Shown piece after piece: positions 36,379 through 44,314 of a DNA stretch of 46,193 nt. The position numbers and the translations under genes were made by a program. Source of the stretch: Alcaligenaceae bacterium (GTDB taxonomy: Bacteria; Pseudomonadota; Gammaproteobacteria; Burkholderiales; Burkholderiaceae_B); contig CANCMG010000025.1 of NCBI GenBank assembly GCA_947378965.1, positions 1-46,193 on the forward strand. The letters run 5' to 3'. The notes beneath the pieces were generated by a model that was not told the origin of the DNA, did not search any database, and saw only the letters and a list, made by a program, of their open reading frames with translations. The stretch's first letter is position 1; every line of letters starts with the position of its first letter.

Positions 36379-38448
36379 ATGAGCAACATTCAGTTGGGCC
36401 TCTATTTTGCCCTGGGCTGCGGGGTTCTCGCAGTCTTGTATGGCTTTGTAGTCAGGTCCTGGATTCTTAATCAAAGTACCGGTAACGCCAAGATGATGGA
36501 AATCGCTGACGCGATCCAGCAAGGTGCAAGCGCCTACCTGTCGCGTCAATACAAAACCATCAGTATCGTGGGCGTGGTGCTAGCGATTTTGATCGCGCTT
36601 TTTCTCGATCACACGACCGCAGTCGGTTTTGTGGTGGGTGCCGTGCTATCAGGCGCCTGCGGCTTTATCGGCATGAATGTCTCGGTACGCGCCAACGTGC
36701 GCACCGCACAAGCGGCGACCGTGGGCATGAATGAGGCGCTCAATGTTGCCTTCAAAGGCGGCGCCATTACCGGTATGTTGGTGGTGGGCCTGGGCTTGCT
36801 TGGTGTTGGCCTGTTCTATATGTACTTGATGTCGGTTGGCAAAGCTGGAAACCTTTCAGCGACTCTGCATCCCTTGATCGGCTTGGCTTTTGGCTCTTCA
36901 TTGATTTCAATCTTCGCGCGTCTAGGTGGTGGTATTTTCACTAAGGGCGCAGACGTTGGTGCCGACTTGGTTGGTAAGGTCGAAGCGGGTATCCCAGAAG
37001 ATGATCCACGTAACCCAGCGGTGATTGCCGATAACGTCGGCGACAACGTGGGCGACTGCGCAGGTATGGCCGCCGACCTGTTTGAAACCTACGCGGTCAC
37101 ATTGATCGCCACGATGGTGCTCGGCGCCTTAATGGTGAAAGTCGCAACCGCCGAAGCAGTGATTTACCCGTTAGTGCTGGGCGGGATTTCGATCATTGCC
37201 TCAATCATCGGTTGCTCGTTTGTCAAAGCGACTCCTGGTATGAAAAACGTGATGCCAGCCTTGTACAAAGGCTTGATCATCGCTGGTGTCATCTCATTGG
37301 TGGCATTTTATTTTGCAACAAACTGGTTGATGCCTGATAACGCATTAGCCGACTTCGGTTTTAAAACTGGCGGCAAAATGCGCTTGTTCGGTGCAACGGT
37401 TGTGGGCCTCGTGCTGACGGCCTTGTTGGTATGGATTACCGAGTATTACACCGGTACAGACTACGCGCCCGTTAAGCACATTGCTCAAGCGTCAAGCCAA
37501 GGCCATGGTACGAACATCATCGCAGGTCTGGGTGTGTCGATGAAGTCAACCGCTTACCCTGTGTTGTTTGTCTGCGCCGCAATTTACTCGGCGTTTTGGC
37601 TCGGCGGCATTTATGGCATTGCGATCGCAGCGACCTCAATGCTGTCGATGGCAGGTATTGTTGTCGCGCTCGATGCGTATGGTCCGATTACCGACAACGC
37701 CGGTGGTATTGCTGAAATGGCTGGTATGCCACAGTCTGTGCGTGACATTACTGACCCGCTTGACGCTGTGGGTAACACCACTAAAGCTGTGACCAAAGGC
37801 TATGCAATTGGTTCGGCTGGTTTGGCTGCCTTGGTGCTGTTTGCCGATTACACCCATGAGCTCGAGTCAAAAGGGTTGAAGGTTAGTTTCGACTTGTCTG
37901 ACCATATGGTCATTATCGGTCTGTTTATTGGCGGCCTAATCCCTTACCTGTTTGGCGCGATGGCGATGGAAGCCGTCGGTCGTTGCGCGGGTGCCGTGGT
38001 CGAAGAAGTGCGCCGTCAGTTCCGTGACATCAAAGGCATTATGGATGGCACCGGCAAGCCTGAGTACGACAAGGCTGTCGATATGCTGACAACCGCTGCG
38101 ATTAAAGAGATGATTATCCCGTCGCTCTTGCCAGTGGTGGTGCCGGTTGCTGTGGGCCTGATCCTGGGCCCCAAAGCGCTGGGTGGTATGTTGATGGGTA
38201 CGATTGTGACGGGTCTGTTTGTTGCGATCTCGATGTGTACAGGCGGCGGTGCTTGGGATAATGCCAAGAAGTACATCGAAGAAGGTCATTATGGCGGCAA
38301 GGGTTCAGAGGCGCATAAGGCAGCTGTGACCGGCGATACCGTAGGCGATCCTTACAAAGATACGGCAGGCCCTGCGGTCAATCCTCTTATTAAGATCATT
38401 AACATTGTGGCACTGCTGATTGTGCCGTTGATGGTTCGTTTGGCTTAA
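36379..38448 (+). CDS. hppA: membrane-bound proton-translocating pyrophosphatase, K+-independent type
   Basis: Couples pyrophosphate hydrolysis to ion pumping across the inner membrane. The 689-residue polytopic protein has the nucleotide-site motifs [40 protein letters not shown] and [16 protein letters not shown]-like (here [15 protein letters not shown]). The sequence [21 protein letters not shown] carries Lys where K+-dependent enzymes carry Ala, which marks the K+-independent, H+-pumping class. The SD AGGAG lies 9 bases before the ATG. Hairpin terminators follow the gene. Confidence 0.95.
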   Translation: MSNIQLGLYFALGCGVLAVLYGFVVRSWILNQSTGNAKMMEIADAIQQGASAYLSRQYKTISIVGVVLAILIALFLDHTTAVGFVVGAVLSGACGFIGMNVSVRANVRTAQAATVGMNEALNVAFKGGAITGMLVVGLGLLGVGLFYMYLMSVGKAGNLSATLHPLIGLAFGSSLISIFARLGGGIFTKGADVGADLVGKVEAGIPEDDPRNPAVIADNVGDNVGDCAGMAADLFETYAVTLIATMVLGALMVKVATAEAVIYPLVLGGISIIASIIGCSFVKATPGMKNVMPALYKGLIIAGVISLVAFYFATNWLMPDNALADFGFKTGGKMRLFGATVVGLVLTALLVWITEYYTGTDYAPVKHIAQASSQGHGTNIIAGLGVSMKSTAYPVLFVCAAIYSAFWLGGIYGIAIAATSMLSMAGIVVALDAYGPITDNAGGIAEMAGMPQSVRDITDPLDAVGNTTKAVTKGYAIGSAGLAALVLFADYTHELESKGLKVSFDLSDHMVIIGLFIGGLIPYLFGAMAMEAVGRCAGAVVEEVRRQFRDIKGIMDGTGKPEYDKAVDMLTTAAIKEMIIPSLLPVVVPVAVGLILGPKALGGMLMGTIVTGLFVAISMCTGGGAWDNAKKYIEEGHYGGKGSEAHKAAVTGDTVGDPYKDTAGPAVNPLIKIINIVALLIVPLMVRLA

Positions 38449-38465
38449 TGTTTCGCTGCTAGGTC

Positions 38466-38485
38466 TCTGCACGCTTGCGTGCAGA
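38466..38485. terminator. first hairpin downstream of hppA
   Basis: TCTGCACGC and GCGTGCAGA are perfectly complementary, making a very tight stem (8 bp with a CTTG loop) 17 bases after the hppA stop. There is no T-run; it probably acts with the next hairpin. Confidence 0.4.
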
Positions 38486-38492
38486 AGAGTTT

Positions 38493-38529
38493 AAAAAACC
38501 GCTCGCGCCCCGCGCCTGAGCGGTTTTTT
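38493..38529 (+). terminator. Rho-independent terminator of hppA
   Basis: AAAAAACCGCTC pairs with GAGCGGTTTTTT around a 13-base loop. The stem ends in a TTTTTTATTTT run, so this is a textbook intrinsic terminator. The A-run on the other side would let it work in both directions. Confidence 0.92.
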
Positions 38530-38696
38530 ATTTTGAGTGCTGAATTCTTGGTGTAAGAGCGCCTGGGTTGGCGGCACCATGACAGCGGTCTGTGCGGCGA
38601 GGGAGCACTTTTTGGCGGATTCTGTGAGGTAAAAGCTTGTAAATCCGTTTACGATTGCACTCAGCTATGAATTGAACGAGTCCTTAAGGTGTGATC

Positions 38697-40184
38697 TTGA
38701 AAATTTACGTCGCAGGCTACCAACACGAAACCAATACTTTTGCGCCAACCAAGGCCGATTGGGCGGCGTTTAATCGAGGTGAATCATTCCCGGCCTTCAT
38801 TGAAGGTCAACCGATGCTCGACAGCTTGCGTGGGGTCAACATTCCCATCGGTGGGTTTATCGAAGCGGCCCGACTCGAAGGCTGGCAACTGGTGCCTGGG
38901 TCTTGGTGTGGTGCGATACCGTCTGCACATGTCACGCGTGACGCCTTTGAACGAATCAGTGAGTCAATTCTTGCTGGTATTCGCAAGGGTGGTTTTGATG
39001 CCGTCTATCTTGACTTGCATGGCGCTGCAGTTGCCGAGCATGTTGACGACACCGAGGGTGAATTAATCGCACGCATACGGGCTCTTGTGGGGCCGAACTT
39101 ACCAATCGTAGCAAGCTTAGACCTTCACGCCAATGTGACGCACCGCATGCTCGCCGAGGCAGATGCCTTAGCCGCGTACCGCACCTACCCGCATGTGGAT
39201 ATGGCCACCACCGGCCAGCTTGCAGCAACGCTGTTGAAGCGCCGACTCAAGCGTGGCAGCAAAGAGCCGTTGGCCTATCGTCGCCTGCCCTACCTGATCC
39301 CCCTCAATGCACAAAGCACGTGGCTTGAGCCCGCTAAGTCGCGCTACGAAGAGATCTTTGACCTTGATCGAGAGTTTGATACTTGCTTGAGTTTTTGCAT
39401 GGCGTTTCCGGCGTCAGATATCGCCGAGTGTGCGCCGATGGTTTGGGGCTATGGGGATCGCGCTGAAGCTGCGGTTCAGCGGCTGTACAAACAAGTGAGT
39501 GAGCCCACGCAGTGGAAACTTGAACTGTTTTCGGCGCGCGATGCGGTCGAGCGGGCTTGCTTGCTGGGTGAAACGAACGAAAAACCAGTGGTGATTGCGG
39601 ACACTCAAGATAACCCGGGTGCTGGGGGCGATAGCAACACCACAGGCTTGCTGCGGGCGTTACTAGAAAAGGGAGCAGGCAAGCGCTTGCCTGGCAAAGT
39701 GGCGCTCGGGTTGCTCTTTGATAGCGCCGCTGCCACCATGGCGCACGAGGCCGGCTTAGGGGCTTCGATCACCACGGCGATTGGGACAGCGGTGCCGACC
39801 TTCACCGGGCAACTCAGTGACGCGCCGGTGCAAGGAACTTTTAAAGTTAAAGCGTTGTCGGATGGCAAGGTCACGCTCAAAGGGCCAATGATGACGGGCT
39901 CGCGCATCACACTGGGCGCCTGCGCCTTGCTTGAAATCGAGGGCGTGTTGGTGGCGGTAGCCAGCGGTAAAAAACAGTTACTGGATCGCGAACTATTTCG
40001 AATGCTGGGCGTGCACCCCGAGACGATGAAAGTCTTGGTCGTTAAAAGTTCAAATCATTTTCGAGCCGATTTCACGCCAATCGCGTCGCATATCTTGGTG
40101 GCGAAAGCGGCGGGGCCGATGGCTGCTGACCCAGCAGACTTGCCTTGGACGAAGCTTGCGAAAACGACCCGCACAACGCCGTAG
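38697..40184 (+). CDS. M81 family metallopeptidase (MlrC-like)
   Basis: A 495-residue protein of the family named after microcystinase C (MlrC). Metal-binding motifs fit: QHETNTFAP near the start, DLHGAAVAEH and DLHANVTHRML. The conserved DNPGAGGDSNTTGLLRALL block and the C-terminal KSSNHFRADFTPIA follow. Most members do not degrade microcystin; related proteins act on small amidated or peptide-like metabolites. I choose the TTG at 38697, which has AAGG 7 bases upstream, over the GTG at 38691. It is separated from hppA by terminators. Confidence 0.92.
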   Translation: MKIYVAGYQHETNTFAPTKADWAAFNRGESFPAFIEGQPMLDSLRGVNIPIGGFIEAARLEGWQLVPGSWCGAIPSAHVTRDAFERISESILAGIRKGGFDAVYLDLHGAAVAEHVDDTEGELIARIRALVGPNLPIVASLDLHANVTHRMLAEADALAAYRTYPHVDMATTGQLAATLLKRRLKRGSKEPLAYRRLPYLIPLNAQSTWLEPAKSRYEEIFDLDREFDTCLSFCMAFPASDIAECAPMVWGYGDRAEAAVQRLYKQVSEPTQWKLELFSARDAVERACLLGETNEKPVVIADTQDNPGAGGDSNTTGLLRALLEKGAGKRLPGKVALGLLFDSAAATMAHEAGLGASITTAIGTAVPTFTGQLSDAPVQGTFKVKALSDGKVTLKGPMMTGSRITLGACALLEIEGVLVAVASGKKQLLDRELFRMLGVHPETMKVLVVKSSNHFRADFTPIASHILVAKAAGPMAADPADLPWTKLAKTTRTTP

Positions 40185-40382
40185 GTCACCGCATGGACGA
40201 GCGTGTATTGGTGGGGTGTTTGCGCAAGGCAAGACGCATGTCTGCAGCCAGTTTGTGGGTTGGCAATGTGAGGCGCCCGACACGGGGATCTTGAATACAA
40301 TGGAATGCGTGTTCTAGGCAATGACCTCCAGTCAAATTAACATCTGGAGGAGTGCCGTTGAAAACATAAGTTAGGAGCTGCG

Positions 40383-41369
40383 TTGATAGATTCAATAGAA
40401 AATTTGCAACTGAAGCAAGATTCAGAGGGTCGATGGCATGTTGTTCTAGGTGATCTGGTGTTTACGGCAACAGAATTTTTAGATCACATATCCAATCATT
40501 CCTTTCAATTAAGTGAAGCAAAGAATCGAGCTTTAAGTGCTTTAGAAAAAGAGGCCATGTTTCTTTTTGTAAACGGTGGCGATTACGCTATTTACAACCG
40601 GCTCTTACGAAATAGAGAAGTTCATCCCTTAAATCGCAAGCTTTTAAAAAAGACGCTTGTGCGGATTGCGGCAATGCAATCTGGGATTAATAAGTTACCG
40701 GACTATAGTGGTAGCGTGTACCGCGTGGCTTCCGTTGTCGACGGTTTAGCATCAACCTATAACGGAATCGGAGAAGGAAGTTTGAGCGTTGGTGCGACGA
40801 CTACGACCGATACCTTCGTTGGTGCCTGTCGTTTTGCCTTTGTGGTCGTTGAACATGCACCAGTTGTGATTTGGACAGTGATAAAAACACGTCATGCGAA
40901 GGTTCAACCCGCTTGCCGTGAAGAAGTGACTTTTCCGTTGGGATCCTCGCTTAAGTTTACAAATATCAAACAATTGGATCCTAAGAAAATCACGGGGCAC
41001 ATTGACCCTGATGCCGAGTTGAAGTGGGTTCAAATTGGTTCTAAGCTTCGTCCATTCATTGGATTAAATCTTCATTACGGCGACGAAAGATTGCCAGATT
41101 TTTATTTTCTTTCTGAGCCACGTCAATTTAGACGCGTCGCGTTGGGTCTAGTCACATATTTTTTAGAACGCTCAAATTTATTCTACAAAAAATACGCGCT
41201 GAAAGAACTTGAACACATTAAGCGGTTACCTGCTGAAAGACGATTTGAAGAAATGTGGACGAGTCGACTAGACTCAGCGAGTCAGGCCGGCAAACTACCA
41301 GACATTATTTATTTGGCAGAGGCAGAAGAGATGCCGAACGCAGGTGTAGACATCAATATAAAGCTGTAA
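40383..41369 (+). CDS. protein with an ADP-ribosyltransferase-like domain (tentative)
   Basis: I do not recognise a named family for the whole 328-residue protein. Residues about 50-200 follow the plan of ADP-ribosyltransferase exoenzymes. An N-terminal helix (GDYAIYNRLLRN) comes first. Then YSGSVYR gives a possible NAD-binding Arg114; GATTTTDT (137-144) sits where the STS motif should be; REEVTFPLGSSLKF (179-192) sits where ExE-V-L-P-G is expected, with Glu181 as the candidate catalytic residue. The first Glu of ExE is Arg here, so activity is uncertain. The TTG at 40383 follows AGGAG by 5 bases. The gene is visibly AT-richer than those upstream, which suggests transfer. No antitoxin-like neighbour is present. 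Confidence 0.6.
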   Translation: MIDSIENLQLKQDSEGRWHVVLGDLVFTATEFLDHISNHSFQLSEAKNRALSALEKEAMFLFVNGGDYAIYNRLLRNREVHPLNRKLLKKTLVRIAAMQSGINKLPDYSGSVYRVASVVDGLASTYNGIGEGSLSVGATTTTDTFVGACRFAFVVVEHAPVVIWTVIKTRHAKVQPACREEVTFPLGSSLKFTNIKQLDPKKITGHIDPDAELKWVQIGSKLRPFIGLNLHYGDERLPDFYFLSEPRQFRRVALGLVTYFLERSNLFYKKYALKELEHIKRLPAERRFEEMWTSRLDSASQAGKLPDIIYLAEAEEMPNAGVDINIKL

Positions 41370-41430
41370 CGTCACCGAACCTAGAATAATATCTGGTTCT
41401 TGCGCAACGATAAAACTTAGGGATCGCGTT

Positions 41431-41886
41431 TTGCAAATACTTTACTATGGCGTGCTATTTTTTTTGCTTGGACTGATTATCGGCGAATTAGCAACGCCCA
41501 TCAAAGCAATCGGGTTCAGGATTCGTGAGCATAGATTTTATACTCACCGAGATCAGGCGATAAAAAAACCAAGCCCTTTTATAGAAAATCTCGAAGGTGG
41601 CTATGTCAACGAATCCGCACGTGCCGCTGTGATTCGTGACAAAAAACCTCGCGCACCCATTCATTTTTTAGTGATACCAAAAGAAAGAATAATTTCGATC
41701 TTAGAGGCCCCAGAAGACTTGGTGGCAGAAATGATTCAACTGGCGAAGGCGACGGCCATCGAGCACGGGATTGCTGAGTCGGGGTTTCGCTTGGTCATAA
41801 ATACCAATCCTCAAGGACTTCAAACGGTGTATCACCTCCACATACACCTTCTTGGTGGTAGGCAGTTGCGAGTGCCCTTTTGGTGA
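41431..41886 (+). CDS. HIT family protein with N-terminal membrane anchor
   Basis: A 151-residue protein. Residues about 1-25 are hydrophobic (LYYGVLFFLLGLIIGELATP) and should anchor it in the inner membrane. The rest is a histidine-triad domain: PIHFLVIPKERI, SGFRLVINTNPQGLQTVYHL and the triad HLHIHLLGG. HIT proteins of the HinT kind hydrolyse nucleoside phosphoramidates or AMP esters; a membrane anchor is unusual. The start is a TTG at 41431. Its stop overlaps the HAD gene start. Confidence 0.88.
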   Translation: MQILYYGVLFFLLGLIIGELATPIKAIGFRIREHRFYTHRDQAIKKPSPFIENLEGGYVNESARAAVIRDKKPRAPIHFLVIPKERIISILEAPEDLVAEMIQLAKATAIEHGIAESGFRLVINTNPQGLQTVYHLHIHLLGGRQLRVPFW

Positions 41887-42539
41887 GTCACAGCAATCGC
41901 GCCAGGCATCAAAAAATTTCTACAATCTTATTTGATGCCGATGGAGTTATGCAATATCCCGCGGCTGATTACGAGTTGGTGTTTCGCACACTTCTTGGTT
42001 CGCGAGCACATGAGGCAGAGCAGTTTTTTACCGATATGTTTCTGATCGAGCGTGCCTCACTAGATGGGAAAGGAGACTTTCAAAAAGATCTTATAGGCCT
42101 ACTGAGTCGTTGGGATCTTTTGCAAAGTGCCGATCAGGTATTCACGCTATCGACGCAAATCAAGCCAAGCGCAGCCATACTGTCAACAATCAGTGCACTG
42201 AGGTCTAACGGAGTTTTATGCTGCTTAGCGAGTAATCAGCAGTCATATCGAGCGCGCTTTATGTCTAAAGGCTTAGGTTATTCAAGCTGTTTTGATAAAG
42301 AATTTTATTCTTGTGACTTAGGTTTTATTAAGCCGGACCCAAGATATTTCGAGTCTATTTTGGCTGATCTTGGCCAACCGGCAAGCACCATGTTGTTTAT
42401 TGATGATCAAGAGGCCAACGTAGTTGCCGCTCGATCGGTGGGTTTGCATGGCACAGTTTTCTCTGCAAGCTTTGAAACTGGCGATCAAACATTAAGGGCT
42501 ATTTTGTCTGAGTATGAGATTTCAGTGCAGAGTGTTTAA
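41883..42539 (+). CDS. HAD superfamily hydrolase
   Basis: Probable phosphatase or phosphomutase of 218 residues. Motif I ILFDADGVM, motif II CLASNQQ, motif III FIKPDPRYF and motif IV LFIDDQEANVVAARSVG are in order, and the helical cap lies between I and II. I start at the GTG at 41883, inside the HIT stop region; a TTG at 41880 is the alternative. The overlap implies coupling to the HIT gene. It could act on a product of the ADP-ribosyltransferase-like or HIT protein, but that is only a guess from context. Confidence 0.88.
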   Translation: MSHSNRARHQKISTILFDADGVMQYPAADYELVFRTLLGSRAHEAEQFFTDMFLIERASLDGKGDFQKDLIGLLSRWDLLQSADQVFTLSTQIKPSAAILSTISALRSNGVLCCLASNQQSYRARFMSKGLGYSSCFDKEFYSCDLGFIKPDPRYFESILADLGQPASTMLFIDDQEANVVAARSVGLHGTVFSASFETGDQTLRAILSEYEISVQSV

Positions 42540-42581
42540 ACACACCGAACAGCGGTGCGGCTGACCCCATGATATTCAGGT

Positions 42582-42610
42582 TTGCGATGGCATCAGACCT
42601 ACGTTATAAA
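42582..42610 (+). promoter_or_regulatory. sigma-70-like promoter of peptide gene 1
   Basis: TTGCGA (42582-42587) and TATAAA (42605-42610) are separated by exactly 17 bases, in the gap between the HAD gene and the short peptide gene. The start of transcription would be about 42617, some 40 bases before the ATG. Confidence 0.5.
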
Positions 42611-42656
42611 ACAGCATTCATACCTGTTGACCTCGACCTTACACCTTGGATTCACA

Positions 42657-42809
42657 ATGAACAATGAGCTTGATGAAGTGGTTGTACTGGACGTCTCTGA
42701 TGATGCGCTGGAGTTGGCTGCGGGTAGTGCGCAGGGAGGGCTTGGCTCTTTCATTCGTCGTGGCTATACCTTCGGGTGTTGGTGTTCACGAGAAGTCTCT
42801 GAGCAGTAA
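42657..42809 (+). CDS. putative RiPP precursor peptide 1
   Basis: A 50-residue peptide. The leader half contains EVVVLDVSDDALELAAG; the C-terminal half, SAQGGLGSFIRRGYTFGCWC then SREVSEQ, is the presumed core, with two Cys, two Arg, Tyr, Trp and three Ser. The leader is shared almost residue for residue with the second peptide gene at 44045, while the C-terminal parts are unrelated. Conserved leader plus variable core is the RiPP precursor pattern. Leader cleavage may follow AAG. No peptidase or exporter gene is adjacent. It converges on the oxygenase gene with 37 bases between stops. Confidence 0.7.
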   Translation: MNNELDEVVVLDVSDDALELAAGSAQGGLGSFIRRGYTFGCWCSREVSEQ

Positions 42810-42846
42810 ATATTGTCAGAGCTTGAATCACGGCTTCACGAATGGG

Positions 42847-43710
42847 CTAACTTTGTGCAGACTTTTTCGGACGTTTCTCAGCAAAAAGAGTTTTCCCAAG
42901 AAAGGCTTTTACATATGTTGGGAACATCTGCAAAGAGCCCCGTTCAGGCATGAGCTTAGGCGTCTCTAACCATATATTCAAAGAAATAATGGTGCTATAA
43001 CTCATCACTTGATGCCACCAATACGGAGCAAGATACAAAATGCTGCCAGGTTCCATCGTGACATCGTAAAACTTCACCCGACGGGCTTTAGGAAAGCGAT
43101 CGAAATCTGGCTTGAGTGGATTGAAATCTGTGACTCGTGGGTAAGTTGAAAACGCAGAGCGAGGCGATAAATTCGAAAAGCTACTGGGCTCGCTTAGCAA
43201 AAATCTTTTCGGGCCATACAGTTGAATAAAAAAATTGTACTGAGGGTCAAAATGAAGGCCCGTGGTATTGCCGCCAGGGCCGTACCAAAGATCTCTCAGG
43301 CCGGGCCTATCCTTGGGCAACAAGTTATCAAAATGAATGTCTGGCAGTAGCTCAGGAAAAAACTGAGCCACTGGCTGGCTGCCCATATATAGCTTGCGAG
43401 CAGGGTTTGGATGATCAGCTTCAATTTCATTGACGTAATCACTAAAACTCATTTTAGTTTCGTCGTAATACTCTTGAAACAGACCTGTTTTAGAGGTCAT
43501 GACATGGATGATTTTTGAGCCTATTTTTTGACGCAGAAACTCTGGGCTCCAAGTCGCAAGGCTTGGAAATACTTCATAAGCATTGGTGATCAGTAACGGC
43601 TTCTTGTTTTCGACACAACGAGTGAAAAGATCTTCGCCGCTGTCGACTAATTCTTTAAGACTGATCTGAGGTAGGGGCTCAGCGTATAGATTCAAATCGC
43701 AATTATCCAT
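42847..43710 (-). CDS. JmjC/cupin_8-type Fe(II)/2-oxoglutarate-dependent oxygenase
   Basis: A 287-residue double-stranded beta-helix protein. The metal triad is visible: His153 and Asp155 in TTGLHFDPQYNFF, and the distal His233 in APYWWHQVMSYS. A lysine follows the HxD at KRFLLSEP (about 168), where 2-oxoglutarate is usually bound in this group. The family includes peptide and protein hydroxylases (FIH-like) that act on side chains. I start at the ATG at 43710; a GTG at 43740 is in frame. It sits between two precursor-like peptide genes, convergent with one and divergent from the other, so the peptides are candidate substrates. Confidence 0.88.
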   Translation of the reverse strand: MDNCDLNLYAEPLPQISLKELVDSGEDLFTRCVENKKPLLITNAYEVFPSLATWSPEFLRQKIGSKIIHVMTSKTGLFQEYYDETKMSFSDYVNEIEADHPNPARKLYMGSQPVAQFFPELLPDIHFDNLLPKDRPGLRDLWYGPGGNTTGLHFDPQYNFFIQLYGPKRFLLSEPSSFSNLSPRSAFSTYPRVTDFNPLKPDFDRFPKARRVKFYDVTMEPGSILYLAPYWWHQVMSYSTIISLNIWLETPKLMPERGSLQMFPTYVKAFLGKTLFAEKRPKKSAQS

Positions 43711-43958
43711 CTTCTTTTCTTTACAAAAACGATTAATCACTTTTCTTCATAAGATGAGCGACGGCGCCACATCGTTGATCGTTTGGGATCCCCACTTTGC
43801 CTCAAGCTCAATCTTGGCTTTACACTGAGACAAGTATAGTGCAGCCCAAAGTCTGAGAGTATGTCAAGGTCATGAGGTGGCCCGAGATTGAGACATATTA
43901 AGAGCTTTGCGAAATCTTCCAAGCGAGACGGCTTGAGCCAGGGCTAGGATTCACTGAG

Positions 43959-43987
43959 TTAAATGCGCAATATTTCGAGTCTATACT
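43959..43987 (+). promoter_or_regulatory. promoter of peptide gene 2; content of the 43711-44044 gap
   Basis: TATACT (43982-43987) is a strong -10 match; TTAAAT (43959-43964) lies 17 bases upstream as a poor -35. The start would be about 43994, roughly 50 bases before the GTG of peptide 2. The rest of this 334-base divergent gap holds no credible gene. A 61-codon frame on the minus strand (43737-43922) has no SD and no recognisable domain. Confidence 0.45.
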
Positions 43988-44044
43988 TTGTTGATCCGCA
44001 ACCCAAATAAAACTGTGCGCGGGCGTACAACCTAGGAGTCGGCT

Positions 44045-44239
44045 GTGAATACTGAGCATGAGCAAGTTGTAGTACTCGAAGTCTCTGATGAGGCTCTAGA
44101 GTTGGCTGCGGGTGGTGTGCAGGGTCGTTCTGAGCCGCCTGAGCCGCCCCGTAGTTTTGGCGCAGGCTGGGCCGCGGGTCTGCAGACTTATGCGAGCCAG
44201 CCTTGGCAGTATCTCCATTGTCTGCGTCATTCCTGTTAG
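44045..44239 (+). CDS. putative RiPP precursor peptide 2
   Basis: A 64-residue peptide starting at GTG with AGGAG 6 bases upstream. The leader EQVVVLEVSDEALELAAG matches peptide 1 at 19 of the first 27 positions. The C-terminal part is different: GVQGRSEPPEPPRSFGAGWA, then AGLQTYASQPWQYLHCLR and HSC. It is rich in Pro, Trp and Tyr and has two Cys at the end. AAGG at the leader end resembles double-Gly processing sites, but no C39 peptidase is in the window. It lies 75 bases upstream of nnrS on the same strand. Confidence 0.7.
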   Translation: MNTEHEQVVVLEVSDEALELAAGGVQGRSEPPEPPRSFGAGWAAGLQTYASQPWQYLHCLRHSC

Positions 44240-44314
44240 CCTCTGCTGGGTGGTCACCCATGCTCATTCGGGCGTGTGGTCTAACATCGTAGTGATAGTA
44301 GGTAGGGTGCCCTC

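Noticed and set aside
42664-42969. A 101-codon frame overlapping peptide 1.
   Set aside because: It runs in another frame over peptide 1 and the oxygenase end; the leader similarity between peptides 1 and 2 shows which frame is real.
43737-43922. A 61-codon minus-strand frame between the oxygenase and peptide 2.
   Set aside because: No SD, no hydrophobic or domain pattern; the composition looks random.
42337-43987. A 15-base match (ATATTTCGAGTCTAT) between the HAD gene and the peptide 2 promoter.
   Set aside because: About one such match is expected by chance in a window of this size; the flanks do not match.
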